Below are positions 44,801 to 52,173 of a DNA stretch of 64,000 nt, piece by piece; within the stretch, counting starts at the first letter, position 1; the number at the start of each line of letters is the position of its first letter. The DNA lies in contig NZ_LR882035.1 in the NCBI RefSeq assembly GCF_904528075.1, positions 868,001 to 932,000 on the forward strand, in the 5' to 3' direction. This DNA comes from Agreia sp. COWG (GTDB taxonomy: Bacteria; Actinomycetota; Actinomycetes; Actinomycetales; Microbacteriaceae). Position numbers and translations under genes: made by a program. Under the pieces are notes generated by a model. It had not been told where the DNA came from, ran no database searches, and worked only from the letters and a program-made list of their open reading frames with translations.

Positions 44801-45223
44801 TCAGGCCGCCTTCGCGAACCCGTCTGCCGGCGAGACGCGCTGGTGCTCGTTCCAGCCCATGTCCGCGTTCACCCGGGTGTCGCGCTCGACTCGAACCTCG
44901 TCGCCGATGCGCACGGACGGTTCGATGCGCGAGTTGCTGCCGAGCCGCGCTCCGCGGCCGACGAGCACGCCCTGGCCGATGTGCACGTTCGCGCCCACGA
45001 AGACGCCGTCCGACAGGGCTGCGCCGCGATCAACCCAGCTGCCCGCACCGATCCACGCGTTCTGGCCGACCCGGCAGTCCGACTCGACGTACGCCGACGA
45101 CTCGATGTACGCGGAGGGGTGCACCTTGGCGCCCGACGCCACGCGGCCGCGGCCGTTGAGGTGCCGACGGTACTTCGTGACGACGCCGGACTCGTCTTCG
45201 ATCTCTTCTATTGGTCTGGTCAC
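44801..45223 (-). CDS. Hexapeptide-repeat (left-handed beta-helix) protein
   Basis: About 140 residues from GTG 45223, preceded by GGAGG 4 nt upstream; a longer ATG 45271 start is possible. From residue 28 there are about 13 imperfect [LIV]-G-x4 turns (VHPSAYIESSAYVESDCRVG, WIGAGSWVDRGAALSDGVFV, VHIGQGVLVGRGARLGSNSR). The repeat forms a left-handed beta-helix as in acyltransferases and gamma-carbonic anhydrases. No metal triad or acyltransferase His is obvious, so the activity is unclear. 97 bp separate it from the upstream MBL gene. Confidence 0.75.
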   Translation of the reverse strand: MTRPIEEIEDESGVVTKYRRHLNGRGRVASGAKVHPSAYIESSAYVESDCRVGQNAWIGAGSWVDRGAALSDGVFVGANVHIGQGVLVGRGARLGSNSRIEPSVRIGDEVRVERDTRVNADMGWNEHQRVSPADGFAKAA

Positions 45224-45320
45224 AGTGCCTCCATCTACAGCCGTTTCAATGGCCCGATAGAGATAACGCACAAAGGTGCCGCAGGATTCCCCGCGCTGCT
45301 CTTCGCTACCTGTGAGTTAG

Positions 45321-45959
45321 CTAGACGTCGAGGGAGTCCCCGGGCTCCAGGGCGAAGTACTCGCCGCCGCTCTGCTCGGTGGCCCACTTGATGCGGTCTC
45401 CGCCCATGTTCTTGCCCGCCTTCGACAGCGTCATCTCGTGGATCGGGAACGATCGTCTCGGGGAGACGGCGAGCACATAGTCCATGGCGTCGCCGATCTT
45501 CAGCCATGGCGCCCCGATGGGAGCCGCGAGCACATCGACATCGACGCCCTCGGGCACCGTGTAGGAATCTCCGCCGTAGTAGACCGAGCCGTTGATCAGA
45601 ACGCCCACGTTGTCGACCACGGGGAGCGACTCGTGGATCACCGCGTGCTTCTCGCCGAAGAAGCGCAGCGTGAACGGCCCCACAGTCACCTCGTCGCCAT
45701 CTCTCACGACGGTGATGTCGAAGCCGGATGCCGCGTCTGCGACGCCCTGGGGAGCGAAGAAGCGCACATCGGGTGCCTTGTCGAGAATGCGACCGAGCTG
45801 CTCAGGCGTCCAGTGGTCGGGGTGCTCGTGCGTGATCACGACCGCGACGGCGCCGGCAGCCTCGGTGATGGCGGTGGTGAACGAACCCGGATCGACGAAC
45901 AGCCTCTTGGCGGACTGCTCGATGATGAGGGCGGCATGCTCGAGTTTCGTGAGTCTCAT
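45321..45959 (-). CDS. Metallo-beta-lactamase-fold hydrolase (UlaG-like)
   Basis: 212 residues. The signature THEHPDHWT gives the HxHxDH-type metal ligands, HAVIHES a further His, and YYGGDSYT the late Asp. MRLTKLEHAALIIEQSAKRL is the usual first beta-hairpin of the Zn-dependent hydrolase subgroup related to L-ascorbate-6-phosphate lactonase UlaG. The substrate is unknown. ATG 45959 lies 7 nt downstream of TACGCT (45967-45972, minus strand), so it is leaderless and divergent from the lipid kinase gene. Confidence 0.85.
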   Translation of the reverse strand: MRLTKLEHAALIIEQSAKRLFVDPGSFTTAITEAAGAVAVVITHEHPDHWTPEQLGRILDKAPDVRFFAPQGVADAASGFDITVVRDGDEVTVGPFTLRFFGEKHAVIHESLPVVDNVGVLINGSVYYGGDSYTVPEGVDVDVLAAPIGAPWLKIGDAMDYVLAVSPRRSFPIHEMTLSKAGKNMGGDRIKWATEQSGGEYFALEPGDSLDV

Positions 45960-45966
45960 GCTCGTA

Positions 45967-46027
45967 AGCGTAGAACTGCTCGACGCCGCTCGGCCGCGCG
46001 CCACGCGTGGGCCATAATCGACACATC
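45967..46027. promoter_or_regulatory. Divergent leaderless-type promoters
   Basis: On the minus strand TACGCT (45967-45972) is 7 nt before the MBL ATG. On the plus strand TAATCG (46015-46020) is 7 nt before ATG 46028 of the lipid kinase gene. The two promoters lie back to back within 68 bp. Confidence 0.5.
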
Positions 46028-46939
46028 ATGCCCTCGCCGAAGCGGATCGTCGTCGCCATCAACCCGAGCGCCTCGTTCGGTTCGAAGGGTGCGACGGGCC
46101 CCCGCGTCGTCGACGCCCTTCGTTCCGACGGCCACGACGTGACCCCCCTTACCGCGCCCGACTACGCGGCCCTCCGCGATGCCACGGCCTCCGCAGTGGA
46201 TGCTCGCGGTCCCGCCCCGGCGGACGCCCTGGTCATCGTCGGGGGAGACGGCATGGTGAGCCTCGCCGTGAACCTGCTCGCCGAGACGGGGGTGCCCTTC
46301 GGCATCATCCCGTCGGGTACGGGCAACGACATGGCGCGCGGGCTCGGCATTCCCCTCGACGGGGTCGACGAGGCCGTCGCGCACCTGCGGGCGGCGCTCG
46401 AGAGGCCGGCACGCACGATCGACGCGGGGCGCATCCTGCACGCCGCTGGAACGACGTGGTTCGGCTGCGTGCTCTCGGCCGGCTTCGACGCCCTGGTGAA
46501 CGAGCGCGCCAACTCCATGAGCTGGCCGCGCGGGGCCAGCCGGTACGTGCTGGCGCTGCTGCGCGAACTGGTGACGCTGCGCGCTCGCAGCTACGAGCTC
46601 GAGGTCGACGGCGTCGCGCGCACCGAGCGCGCGTCGCTGATCGCCGTGGCGAACAACACCTCTCTCGGCGGCGGCATGACGGTGGCACCCGATGCCCGTG
46701 TCGATGACGGCCTGCTCGATCTGTTTAGGGTGAGCCCACTCACAAGGCTGCGCTTTCTGCGTCTCTTTCCCAAGGTGTTCAAGGGTACGCACACCCATCT
46801 CGATGTGGTCGAGATCACCCGGGTGAGCCGGGTGCGCATCGAGGCCGATGACGTGATCGCCTACGCCGACGGCGAGAGGGTGGGGCCGTTGCCCGTGGTC
46901 GTCGAGGTCGTTCCGGGGGCCCTTCGAGTGTTCGCCTGA
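46028..46939 (+). CDS. Diacylglycerol kinase-family lipid kinase
   Basis: 303 residues of the DAGK/YegS/sphingosine kinase family. The N-terminal AINPSASFGSKGA, the nucleotide motif ALVIVGGDGMVSLAVN, IPSGTGNDMARGLGIPLDG and NNTSLGGGMTVAPDARVDDG with the C-terminal ADGERVGPLPV make the assignment clear. It phosphorylates diacylglycerol or a related lipid at the membrane; in actinobacteria such enzymes feed phosphatidic acid or phosphatidylinositol-linked pathways. Specific substrate unknown. Confidence 0.88.
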   Translation: MPSPKRIVVAINPSASFGSKGATGPRVVDALRSDGHDVTPLTAPDYAALRDATASAVDARGPAPADALVIVGGDGMVSLAVNLLAETGVPFGIIPSGTGNDMARGLGIPLDGVDEAVAHLRAALERPARTIDAGRILHAAGTTWFGCVLSAGFDALVNERANSMSWPRGASRYVLALLRELVTLRARSYELEVDGVARTERASLIAVANNTSLGGGMTVAPDARVDDGLLDLFRVSPLTRLRFLRLFPKVFKGTHTHLDVVEITRVSRVRIEADDVIAYADGERVGPLPVVVEVVPGALRVFA

Positions 46940-46990
46940 CTCGATTGGCGCGCCGGCCCGATCGTATGGCATACTCGTTGAGTTGCAGAC

Positions 46991-47066
46991 GGCCCCATCG
47001 TTTAGCGGCCTAGGACACCGCCCTCTCACGGCGGCAGCACCGGTTCGAATCCGGTTGGGGTCACCA
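46991..47066 (+). tRNA. tRNA-Glu (anticodon CTC)
   Basis: Acceptor GGCCCCA/TGGGGTC, anticodon stem CCGCC/GGCGG with loop CTCTCAC (anticodon CTC), T stem-loop ACCGG TTCGAAT CCGGT, discriminator A and an encoded CCA (47064-47066). It reads GAG codons. Confidence 0.94.
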
Positions 47067-47068
47067 CC

Positions 47069-47107
47069 AGCCTGGCTCTCCTCTTCTGAGGGGGCCGGGC
47101 TTTTTTT
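47069..47107 (+). terminator. Intrinsic terminator of tRNA-Glu
   Basis: AGCCTGGC pairs with GCCGGGCT, plus an inner CCTC/GAGG, followed by seven T residues. Confidence 0.85.
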
Positions 47108-47126
47108 ATTGCACGCGCGCCACGGC

Positions 47127-47154
47127 GGAAACTTTCTGAAAAACAAATCGGTCT
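47127..47154 (+). promoter_or_regulatory. ECF-type promoter of the sigma factor gene
   Basis: GGAAAC (47127-47132), 16 bp and CGGTCT (47149-47154) resemble ECF promoters (GGAAC / CGTC type) and not the housekeeping pattern. It lies in an A/T-rich patch and suggests positive autoregulation. Confidence 0.45.
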
Positions 47155-47210
47155 GATGTGTGACTTTCGTTCGATCACCGACATTTCGTAAGTGAGAGGG
47201 GGTGCGAACG

Positions 47211-47747
47211 ATGACAGACCGGCATTCGGACGCTGAATTGTTGATGGGCCTCGTGACGGGGGACAGACGGGCGCTCGCTGCGCTTCTTCGCCGTCATTCC
47301 CCATCGGTCACGCGGTACGCGTGGGCGATGGTGGGGAGCCCCGCGGATGTCGAGGAGGTCGTTCAAGACACCTTCGTCACGTGTTGGCGAAAGGCCGACA
47401 GCATCGAATTGCCCGACAGCTCCCTTCTTCCCTGGCTGCTCGTCACGTGCCGAAATATGGCGCTGAACCTGAACAGGATGCGTGCAAAGCATGCAACTGA
47501 CGAGCTTTCCGACGATCTGCCGGTCTCCGAGCACGACCACGAAGCTCGAGATCGCCTGCGCTGGGTCATGGAGGCGATCAATGATCTCTCTCCGCTCGAC
47601 CGCCGTGTGTGTGAGGTGTGCTTGATCGACGGCCGCAGCTACGTCGAGGCGGCTATCGAAACCGGAATCAGTGTAGGAGCCGTGCGCCAGAGGGTAGCGC
47701 GGAGCCGCGCCAGGCTGCGAAAGGCGGCGATAGACAATGAGAACTGA
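47211..47747 (+). CDS. ECF-family RNA polymerase sigma factor
   Basis: 178 residues. Region 2 is DRRALAALLRRHSPSVTRYA and SPADVEEVVQDTFVTCWRKAD. Region 4 is LSPLDRRVCEVCLIDGRSYV and on through ETGISVGAVRQRVARSRARL. The linker (about 90-110) is acidic and His-rich. ATG 47211 follows GAGAGGGGG at 8 nt; a GTG at 47202 overlaps that site. The G+C is visibly lower than that of its neighbours, which hints at a different history. It overlaps by 11 nt with the membrane protein gene, likely its regulator. Confidence 0.88.
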   Translation: MTDRHSDAELLMGLVTGDRRALAALLRRHSPSVTRYAWAMVGSPADVEEVVQDTFVTCWRKADSIELPDSSLLPWLLVTCRNMALNLNRMRAKHATDELSDDLPVSEHDHEARDRLRWVMEAINDLSPLDRRVCEVCLIDGRSYVEAAIETGISVGAVRQRVARSRARLRKAAIDNEN

Positions 47748-48783
47748 ACCTCCTGCTGGTGATGACTTCGAGCGGATGATCGTGCGTATCACCGAAAACG
47801 TGCTCCTTACCGCCGGGTCGCAGCTACCGGCAGCCGCCTCCGTGCCGAAACCCCGATTCCGGTTCGGCGCCCTCAGTATCGTGGTGCTCGTCCTCCTCGG
47901 TCTTGGTGCCGCGGGAGGCGCGGTGGCCATCGGGCTCGTCAGCTCACCCTGGCCAGCCGTCAACCCGACGGCGACGACCTCGTCGGATGCGACTCCGACT
48001 CGGACGCCTCAGCCGACTGCGACCGCTGCGGCACCGGTGGTGCCTGCCCTGCCGACCGTCGCGATCGCGGATGCCTCGTTCAGTCCGCCGAGCTGGGGCC
48101 AAGGGATGGCGGTCGATCTTTCTGGATTCGCGCCCAACACGGACTTCTCGGTCTCTGTAGATTCCCACTACTCGGCCGGGTCGACGACTCCGGACGAGTA
48201 CTTCTCGGTCTTGACCACGCCGATCACGGTCACCACAGACGGCCGAGGGGCGGTGTCATTCGTGTGGACCCCGGATTCGTTCCCGCAGAATATCGCGAGT
48301 ACCGAGAGCGGCCACATCTGGGAGAGTCGCATTCGCGTCGATGCTGTCGGAGGTCCGGAACGAGATCCTTCCGGTTCCGCCTACGTCGATCCGATCGCAG
48401 CGAGCGGCCCGCTTCCCATCCACTACCTCCCCATCGACGAGGTCTCGGTGCAGATGCAGACCTGCGTCGAACCCGAAATGCTCACGTCACAACAGGCGGG
48501 CCTTCCCGTCACCCTGACGGGCCTCGTGGCCGGTGAGACGGTCTACCTGAGGGGTGCACGAACAGACACTCCCACCAGCTACGCACTCTCCGGCGAGGGT
48601 GTGGCAGATGATCAAGGAAGGGCGGTCGTGGTCGTCTCGGGATATTCGGATTCGCTCGTCTCGACCTCGGCGGCGATTGCACCCGCGCAGTGGCAGGTGA
48701 CCTGGCTGGGCAGCGACCGGGCGACTGCCTCGAACGAGAATCCTCTCGGTTCTGTTCCGTTGACGATCGGTGGCTGTGGCTGA
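47737..48783 (+). CDS. Membrane-anchored protein coupled to the ECF sigma factor
   Basis: 348 residues: a short cytoplasmic N-terminus (1-43), one membrane segment (about 44-66, SIVVLVLLGLGAAGGAVAIG), a Thr/Pro/Ala-rich linker, then about 230 extracytoplasmic residues rich in beta strands with two Cys (near residue 245 and the penultimate residue). No zinc-binding HxxxCxxC anti-sigma motif is visible in the short N-terminus. Its overlap with the sigma gene makes it a candidate anti-sigma factor or sensor, but a co-regulated surface protein is equally possible. Confidence 0.65.
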   Translation: MRTEPPAGDDFERMIVRITENVLLTAGSQLPAAASVPKPRFRFGALSIVVLVLLGLGAAGGAVAIGLVSSPWPAVNPTATTSSDATPTRTPQPTATAAAPVVPALPTVAIADASFSPPSWGQGMAVDLSGFAPNTDFSVSVDSHYSAGSTTPDEYFSVLTTPITVTTDGRGAVSFVWTPDSFPQNIASTESGHIWESRIRVDAVGGPERDPSGSAYVDPIAASGPLPIHYLPIDEVSVQMQTCVEPEMLTSQQAGLPVTLTGLVAGETVYLRGARTDTPTSYALSGEGVADDQGRAVVVVSGYSDSLVSTSAAIAPAQWQVTWLGSDRATASNENPLGSVPLTIGGCG

Positions 48784-48851
48784 CAAGGAGGAGCTGGTGA
48801 GCGACGGCACGCCCCGGATGCCGTCGGTCACGACCTCTCATTGGTCATGGG

Positions 48852-48863
48852 TACTGTGAATCT
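48852..48863 (+). promoter_or_regulatory. Leaderless-type promoter (-10)
   Basis: TACTGT (48852-48857), 6 nt, then ATG 48864; no ribosome-binding site. Confidence 0.5.
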
Positions 48864-49886
48864 ATGAGCACCGACAGCGCGCGAGCCCTGAAAAGCCTCG
48901 GATTCCTGACCATCGGGTCGTTCGACGAGGCGGATCCGTTCGCCGGCCACGAGAGCACCCTCGAGATCATCGAGCTGGGCGAGCGGCTCGGCTTCGACAG
49001 CGCCTGGCTGCGTGACCGGCACCTGCAGCACGGCATCTCGTCGCCCATCGCGGTGCTCGCGGCGGCCAGCCAGCGAACCACGCGCATCGAGCTCGGCACG
49101 GCCGTGATTCCGCTCGGCCTCGAGAACCCGTTCAGGCTCGCTGAGGACCTGTCCACCGTGGACGTGCTGAGCAAGGGCCGACTGAATCCGGGGGTGAGCG
49201 TCGGCGTTCCCACCCACTTCGACGAGATCAAAGATCACCTCTATCCCGACACCTGGCAGACCGAGGACTTCACGACCACGCGCGTCGAGCGGCTGCTGCA
49301 CAACCTGAGGGGCGACGAGGTCAGCACCTTCTCGGGAACGCAGGGCGTCGAGACGTTTTCCACCCGCATCCAGCCGCACTCGCCGGGGCTCGCCGAGCGG
49401 GTCTGGTACGGTGCCGCGAGCATGGGATCCGCCACCTGGGCGGGCGAGCACGGACTCAACCTGCTGTCGAGCAGCGTGGTGAGAGCCGAGCAAGACGACG
49501 ATTTCGCGCGCATCCAGCGGGCGCAGATCGAGGCGTTCCGGGCGGTGCATCCGCTCGGTCAGGCCGCCCGCGCCTCACAGGGCCTCGTGGTGATTCCCAC
49601 CGATTCGGCGACCCCGCAGCAGGCGGCGAAGTATCACGCCTATGCCGAGAGCCGGATGGCGCGGACGAGCGCTCCGCAGGGCCCCGGCCGCATGCTGTTC
49701 GCCCCCGACATCGTCGGAACGTCGGAGCAGATCGCCGACGTGTTGCGTGCCCACGCCGGCTTCCAGGCCGTCGACGAGGTCGTCTTCGCCCTGCCGTTCA
49801 GTTTCGAGCACGACGACTACGTGCAGATCCTCACAGACATGGCGCAGACTCTCGGACCCGAGCTCGGCTGGGAACAGGCTGTCTAA
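48864..49886 (+). CDS. LLM-class flavin-dependent oxidoreductase (luciferase-like)
   Basis: 340 residues of the bacterial luciferase-like superfamily. LGFLTIGSFDEADPFAGHES, LGERLGFDSAWLRDRHLQHG, RIELGTAVIPLGLENPFRLA and DVLSKGRLNPGVSVGVP are typical of the FMN-dependent LLM group rather than F420 enzymes. Substrate unknown; no partner flavin reductase is adjacent. It is not similar enough to the LLM protein at 43120-44070 to be a recent duplicate. Confidence 0.85.
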   Translation: MSTDSARALKSLGFLTIGSFDEADPFAGHESTLEIIELGERLGFDSAWLRDRHLQHGISSPIAVLAAASQRTTRIELGTAVIPLGLENPFRLAEDLSTVDVLSKGRLNPGVSVGVPTHFDEIKDHLYPDTWQTEDFTTTRVERLLHNLRGDEVSTFSGTQGVETFSTRIQPHSPGLAERVWYGAASMGSATWAGEHGLNLLSSSVVRAEQDDDFARIQRAQIEAFRAVHPLGQAARASQGLVVIPTDSATPQQAAKYHAYAESRMARTSAPQGPGRMLFAPDIVGTSEQIADVLRAHAGFQAVDEVVFALPFSFEHDDYVQILTDMAQTLGPELGWEQAV

Positions 49887-49900
49887 ACAGACTCAGAATG

Positions 49901-49929
49901 TTGATGTCAAGCCCTGAACCCCGTATAGG
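49901..49929 (+). promoter_or_regulatory. Housekeeping-type promoter of the GlsB-like gene
   Basis: TTGATG (49901-49906), a 17-bp spacer and TATAGG (49924-49929). The predicted leader is about 70 nt and ends with GGAGAGAC before ATG 50009. A small CCCC-GTAT-GGGG hairpin overlaps the -10 box. Confidence 0.55.
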
Positions 49930-50008
49930 GGCGTCGCGGTAGTGTCTTCGTCGCGGCACTCGAAATCCGAGCGTCGTTTGCACTACACAGCGTATTGGAG
50001 AGACAGTC

Positions 50009-50278
50009 ATGAGCTTTCTCGGTTTTCTTCTTCTCGGATTGATCGCCGGAGCAATCGCCAAGGCGATTCTCCCGGGCAAGCAGGGCGGCGGATGGGTCAT
50101 CACGCTCGTTCTCGGTGTTGTCGGCGCCCTCATCGGCGGCTGGATCGGCGGAGCCGTCTTCGGCGTCGGCTACGAGGGCTTCTTCAGCATCCAGTCCTGG
50201 CTCATCGCCATCGTGGGTTCGATCATCGTTCTCCTCGTCTACGGCCTGATCGTGAACCGCGGCCGCAGCCGCGCGTAA
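50009..50278 (+). CDS. GlsB/YeaQ/YmgE-family membrane protein
   Basis: 89 residues with three hydrophobic, glycine-rich helices: LGFLLLGLIAGAIAKAILPG, GGGWVITLVLGVVGALIGGW and AIVGSIIVLLVYGLIV. This is the transglycosylase-associated/stress-response YeaQ family; the exact function is unknown. It has its own promoter and terminator. Confidence 0.85.
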   Translation: MSFLGFLLLGLIAGAIAKAILPGKQGGGWVITLVLGVVGALIGGWIGGAVFGVGYEGFFSIQSWLIAIVGSIIVLLVYGLIVNRGRSRA

Positions 50279-50294
50279 CACGCACAGCGACTTC

Positions 50295-50325
50295 CGCGCC
50301 TCGACCCCCTGTGGGTCGGGGCGCG
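50295..50325 (+). terminator. GC-rich hairpin after the GlsB-like gene
   Basis: CGCGCC and GGCGCG, then CGACCC and GGGTCG, 6 + 6 bp with one T-G mismatch, followed by TTGTCGTT, a weak T-rich tail. Confidence 0.65.
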
Positions 50326-50368
50326 TTGTCGTTAACGGGCCCCGCGGCATCCGGTACCGACAGAGAGC

Positions 50369-50427
50369 TTGACGGGCCGACGAAACGCGATATATCGTGA
50401 GCGCAGACCACAACGCGATATATCGCG
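50369..50427 (+). promoter_or_regulatory. Promoter with twin palindromic operators, probably for the PadR regulator
   Basis: TTGACG (50369-50374) with a 16-bp spacer to TATATC (50391-50396). CGATATATCG occurs at 50388-50397 and, extended to the perfect 14-bp palindrome CGCGATATATCGCG, at 50414-50427; the centres are 28 bp apart. The first palindrome covers the -10 box. These A/T-centred sites are out of character with local DNA. A PadR gene lies in the operon they precede, so autorepression is likely. Confidence 0.65.
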
Positions 50428-50449
50428 ATTGCTCAGCTAAGGAGAAATC

Positions 50450-51343
50450 ATGGCCATCGAGAATTGGCTCGTCACCGGGCCCAGAGTCATCGACCTCGAA
50501 CTGGTGCGCTCGGTGAAGATCGGGCTCATCGGTGGCAAGGTCGACGTGATCGCCCACGACGAGCCCGGCGCTCGCGTCGAGGTGCACTCCATCTCGGGCA
50601 AAGACCTGAAGGTGTCGATCGACGGCGACGTGCTCGAGATCGATCACCCGCAGCTGCGCTGGGACAACTTCATCGACGTGTTCAAGTCATTCCGGGGCTC
50701 GGCCAAGGCCGACATCAGCATTATGGTGCCGAGGGAGGCGAGCGTGAAGTTCGGCGTGGTCTCTGCCAGTGCCCTGCTCTCCGGCCTCCGCACCGATCTG
50801 CGGGTGAACTCGGTATCGGGCGACATTGTCATCGAAGACATCATCGGAGATGTCGACGTGAACACCGTCAACGGAGAGATCGCGGTCAGCGATCAGCAGG
50901 GTGCGCTGAGCGTTCACACGGTCTCGGGCGACATCACGGTCACCGGCGCACTGCGCAAGTTCTCGGCAGACGGCGTCTCGGGCACCGTCTTTCTCGACCT
51001 CACCGGAACGCCCAAGGAGATCAGCAACAACACCGTCAGTGGCGAGCTCACCGTGCGTCTCGACGAGGGCGTACCGGCCCGCTACAACTTGAACAGCGTG
51101 AGTGGAACGCTGCAGATCGACTCCACCGTGACCCGCGGCACCCACGGTCGCGGCTTCAACCACACCACCGGTTCGCTCGACGGCTCGTTCGTCGAGGTGC
51201 GCGCCAACTCGGTCTCGGGCGACATCACCTCGGTGCGCAGGGTCTCAGTGGGCGCAGCCGCCCCATCGTCGGCCGGCCCGGTGTCGGATGCCCCGGCATC
51301 CGACGAGCCCGACTTCGGCACCCCAACCGGCGGCACGCTGTGA
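50450..51343 (+). CDS. DUF4097 beta-repeat protein
   Basis: 297 residues. From about residue 110 it has repeated short strands around the motif VSGD or NSVSG (VNSVSGDIVIED, VNTVNGEIAVSD, VHTVSGDITVTG, LNSVSGTLQIDS, ANSVSGDITSVR), the DUF4097 putative-adhesin beta-helix. There is no signal peptide, so it is probably cytoplasmic. Its gene starts at ATG 50450 after AAGGAG and overlaps the start of a PadR regulator gene, a pairing that recurs in actinobacteria. The C-terminal 35 residues are Pro/Ser/Ala-rich. Function unknown. Confidence 0.83.
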   Translation: MAIENWLVTGPRVIDLELVRSVKIGLIGGKVDVIAHDEPGARVEVHSISGKDLKVSIDGDVLEIDHPQLRWDNFIDVFKSFRGSAKADISIMVPREASVKFGVVSASALLSGLRTDLRVNSVSGDIVIEDIIGDVDVNTVNGEIAVSDQQGALSVHTVSGDITVTGALRKFSADGVSGTVFLDLTGTPKEISNNTVSGELTVRLDEGVPARYNLNSVSGTLQIDSTVTRGTHGRGFNHTTGSLDGSFVEVRANSVSGDITSVRRVSVGAAAPSSAGPVSDAPASDEPDFGTPTGGTL

Positions 51344-52032
51344 GCCCCGTCTTTGGCCACGGCCACCTGCGGCTCTACCTGCTCAAGCTGCTCGACGAGT
51401 CGCCGAAGCACGGCTACGAGCTCATCCAAGCGCTGAGCGAGCGCTTCGGCGGAACCTACTCGCCGAGCGCGGGCACCATCTACCCGCGGCTCGCGAAGCT
51501 CGAAGACGAGGGGCTCGTCTCCAAATCGGTCGACGGGCGTAAGACCGTCTACGAGATCACCGACGCCGGTCGCGCAGAGCTCGCCTCCCGGGGAGACGAC
51601 CTGGACTCGATCGAGAACGAGCTGACAGACAGCGTGCGTCGTCTGGCCGACGAGGTGCGGGTGGGCGTGGGCGAGGCCATGAAGAGCCTGCGGGCCGATC
51701 TTGCCTCAGCCGCACGGCAGGCGCGGGAGGCCTCGGATTCGACCACCACGTCGTATCCCTCGTGGTTCTCGTTCGACGCGAAACCGGATGCGCCGGGCTC
51801 AGCGGAGCAGAAGCGCGATGCGGCGCCGGGGTCGGCGCCAGCCGACGCCCGCGATGCGAGCCGCAACGAACTGCGCGATGTGGACATCGCGCTCGCCGAG
51901 TTCCGGCAGTCAATACGCACGACCCTGCGCTCCCGCGACGCCAGGGGCACCGTTCCCGCGGGCACCGCGGCCGCGTTCGCTCGGCGCCTCGACGAGGTGA
52001 AGGCCTCCCTGCTGGCCGACCTCGGCGACTAG
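51340..52032 (+). CDS. PadR-family transcriptional regulator
   Basis: 230 residues. The N-terminal winged helix reads LRLYLLKLLDESPKHGYELI and then GGTYSPSAGTIYPRLAKLED, with a wing of DGRKTVYEITDAGRAELA, and is followed by a helical segment and a long hydrophilic linker. It starts at GTG 51340, overlapping the DUF4097 stop by 4 nt. The C-terminal Vir-type helical domain is longer than usual, with a poorly conserved central part. It should bind the CGATATATCG palindromes ahead of the operon. Confidence 0.85.
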   Translation: MSPVFGHGHLRLYLLKLLDESPKHGYELIQALSERFGGTYSPSAGTIYPRLAKLEDEGLVSKSVDGRKTVYEITDAGRAELASRGDDLDSIENELTDSVRRLADEVRVGVGEAMKSLRADLASAARQAREASDSTTTSYPSWFSFDAKPDAPGSAEQKRDAAPGSAPADARDASRNELRDVDIALAEFRQSIRTTLRSRDARGTVPAGTAAAFARRLDEVKASLLADLGD

Positions 52033-52121
52033 CGAGGAGGAGCCCGAGCGCTGGAATGCGAGCACGGCTGCGGCCGGCTGAAACGCGGCCGCGGCATCCT
52101 GTAGCGTGGCTCGAAGCGAGG

Positions 52122-52173
52122 GGGTGGCCGGTGTCTTCGGCGTGCCCGTCATCTCTCGAAAGGCCCGCCACCC
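52122..52173 (+). promoter_or_regulatory. Hairpin leader directly before the terC start codon
   Basis: GGGTGGC (52122-52128) and GCCACCC (52167-52173) form a perfect 7-bp helix ending one base before ATG 52174; the SD-like AAAGG (52160-52164) lies in the loop. TAGCGT (52102-52107) is a possible -10. terC genes elsewhere are often under Mn2+-sensing yybP-ykoY riboswitches, but I do not see that consensus here. Confidence 0.3.

Noticed and set aside
50223..50411. A 62-codon minus-strand frame after the GlsB-like gene
   Set aside because: It contains a hairpin and the PadR operator, and its translation is basic and low-complexity.
52033..52173. A yybP-ykoY Mn2+ riboswitch upstream of terC
   Set aside because: The conserved loop sequences of that family are not present; only a single hairpin is seen.
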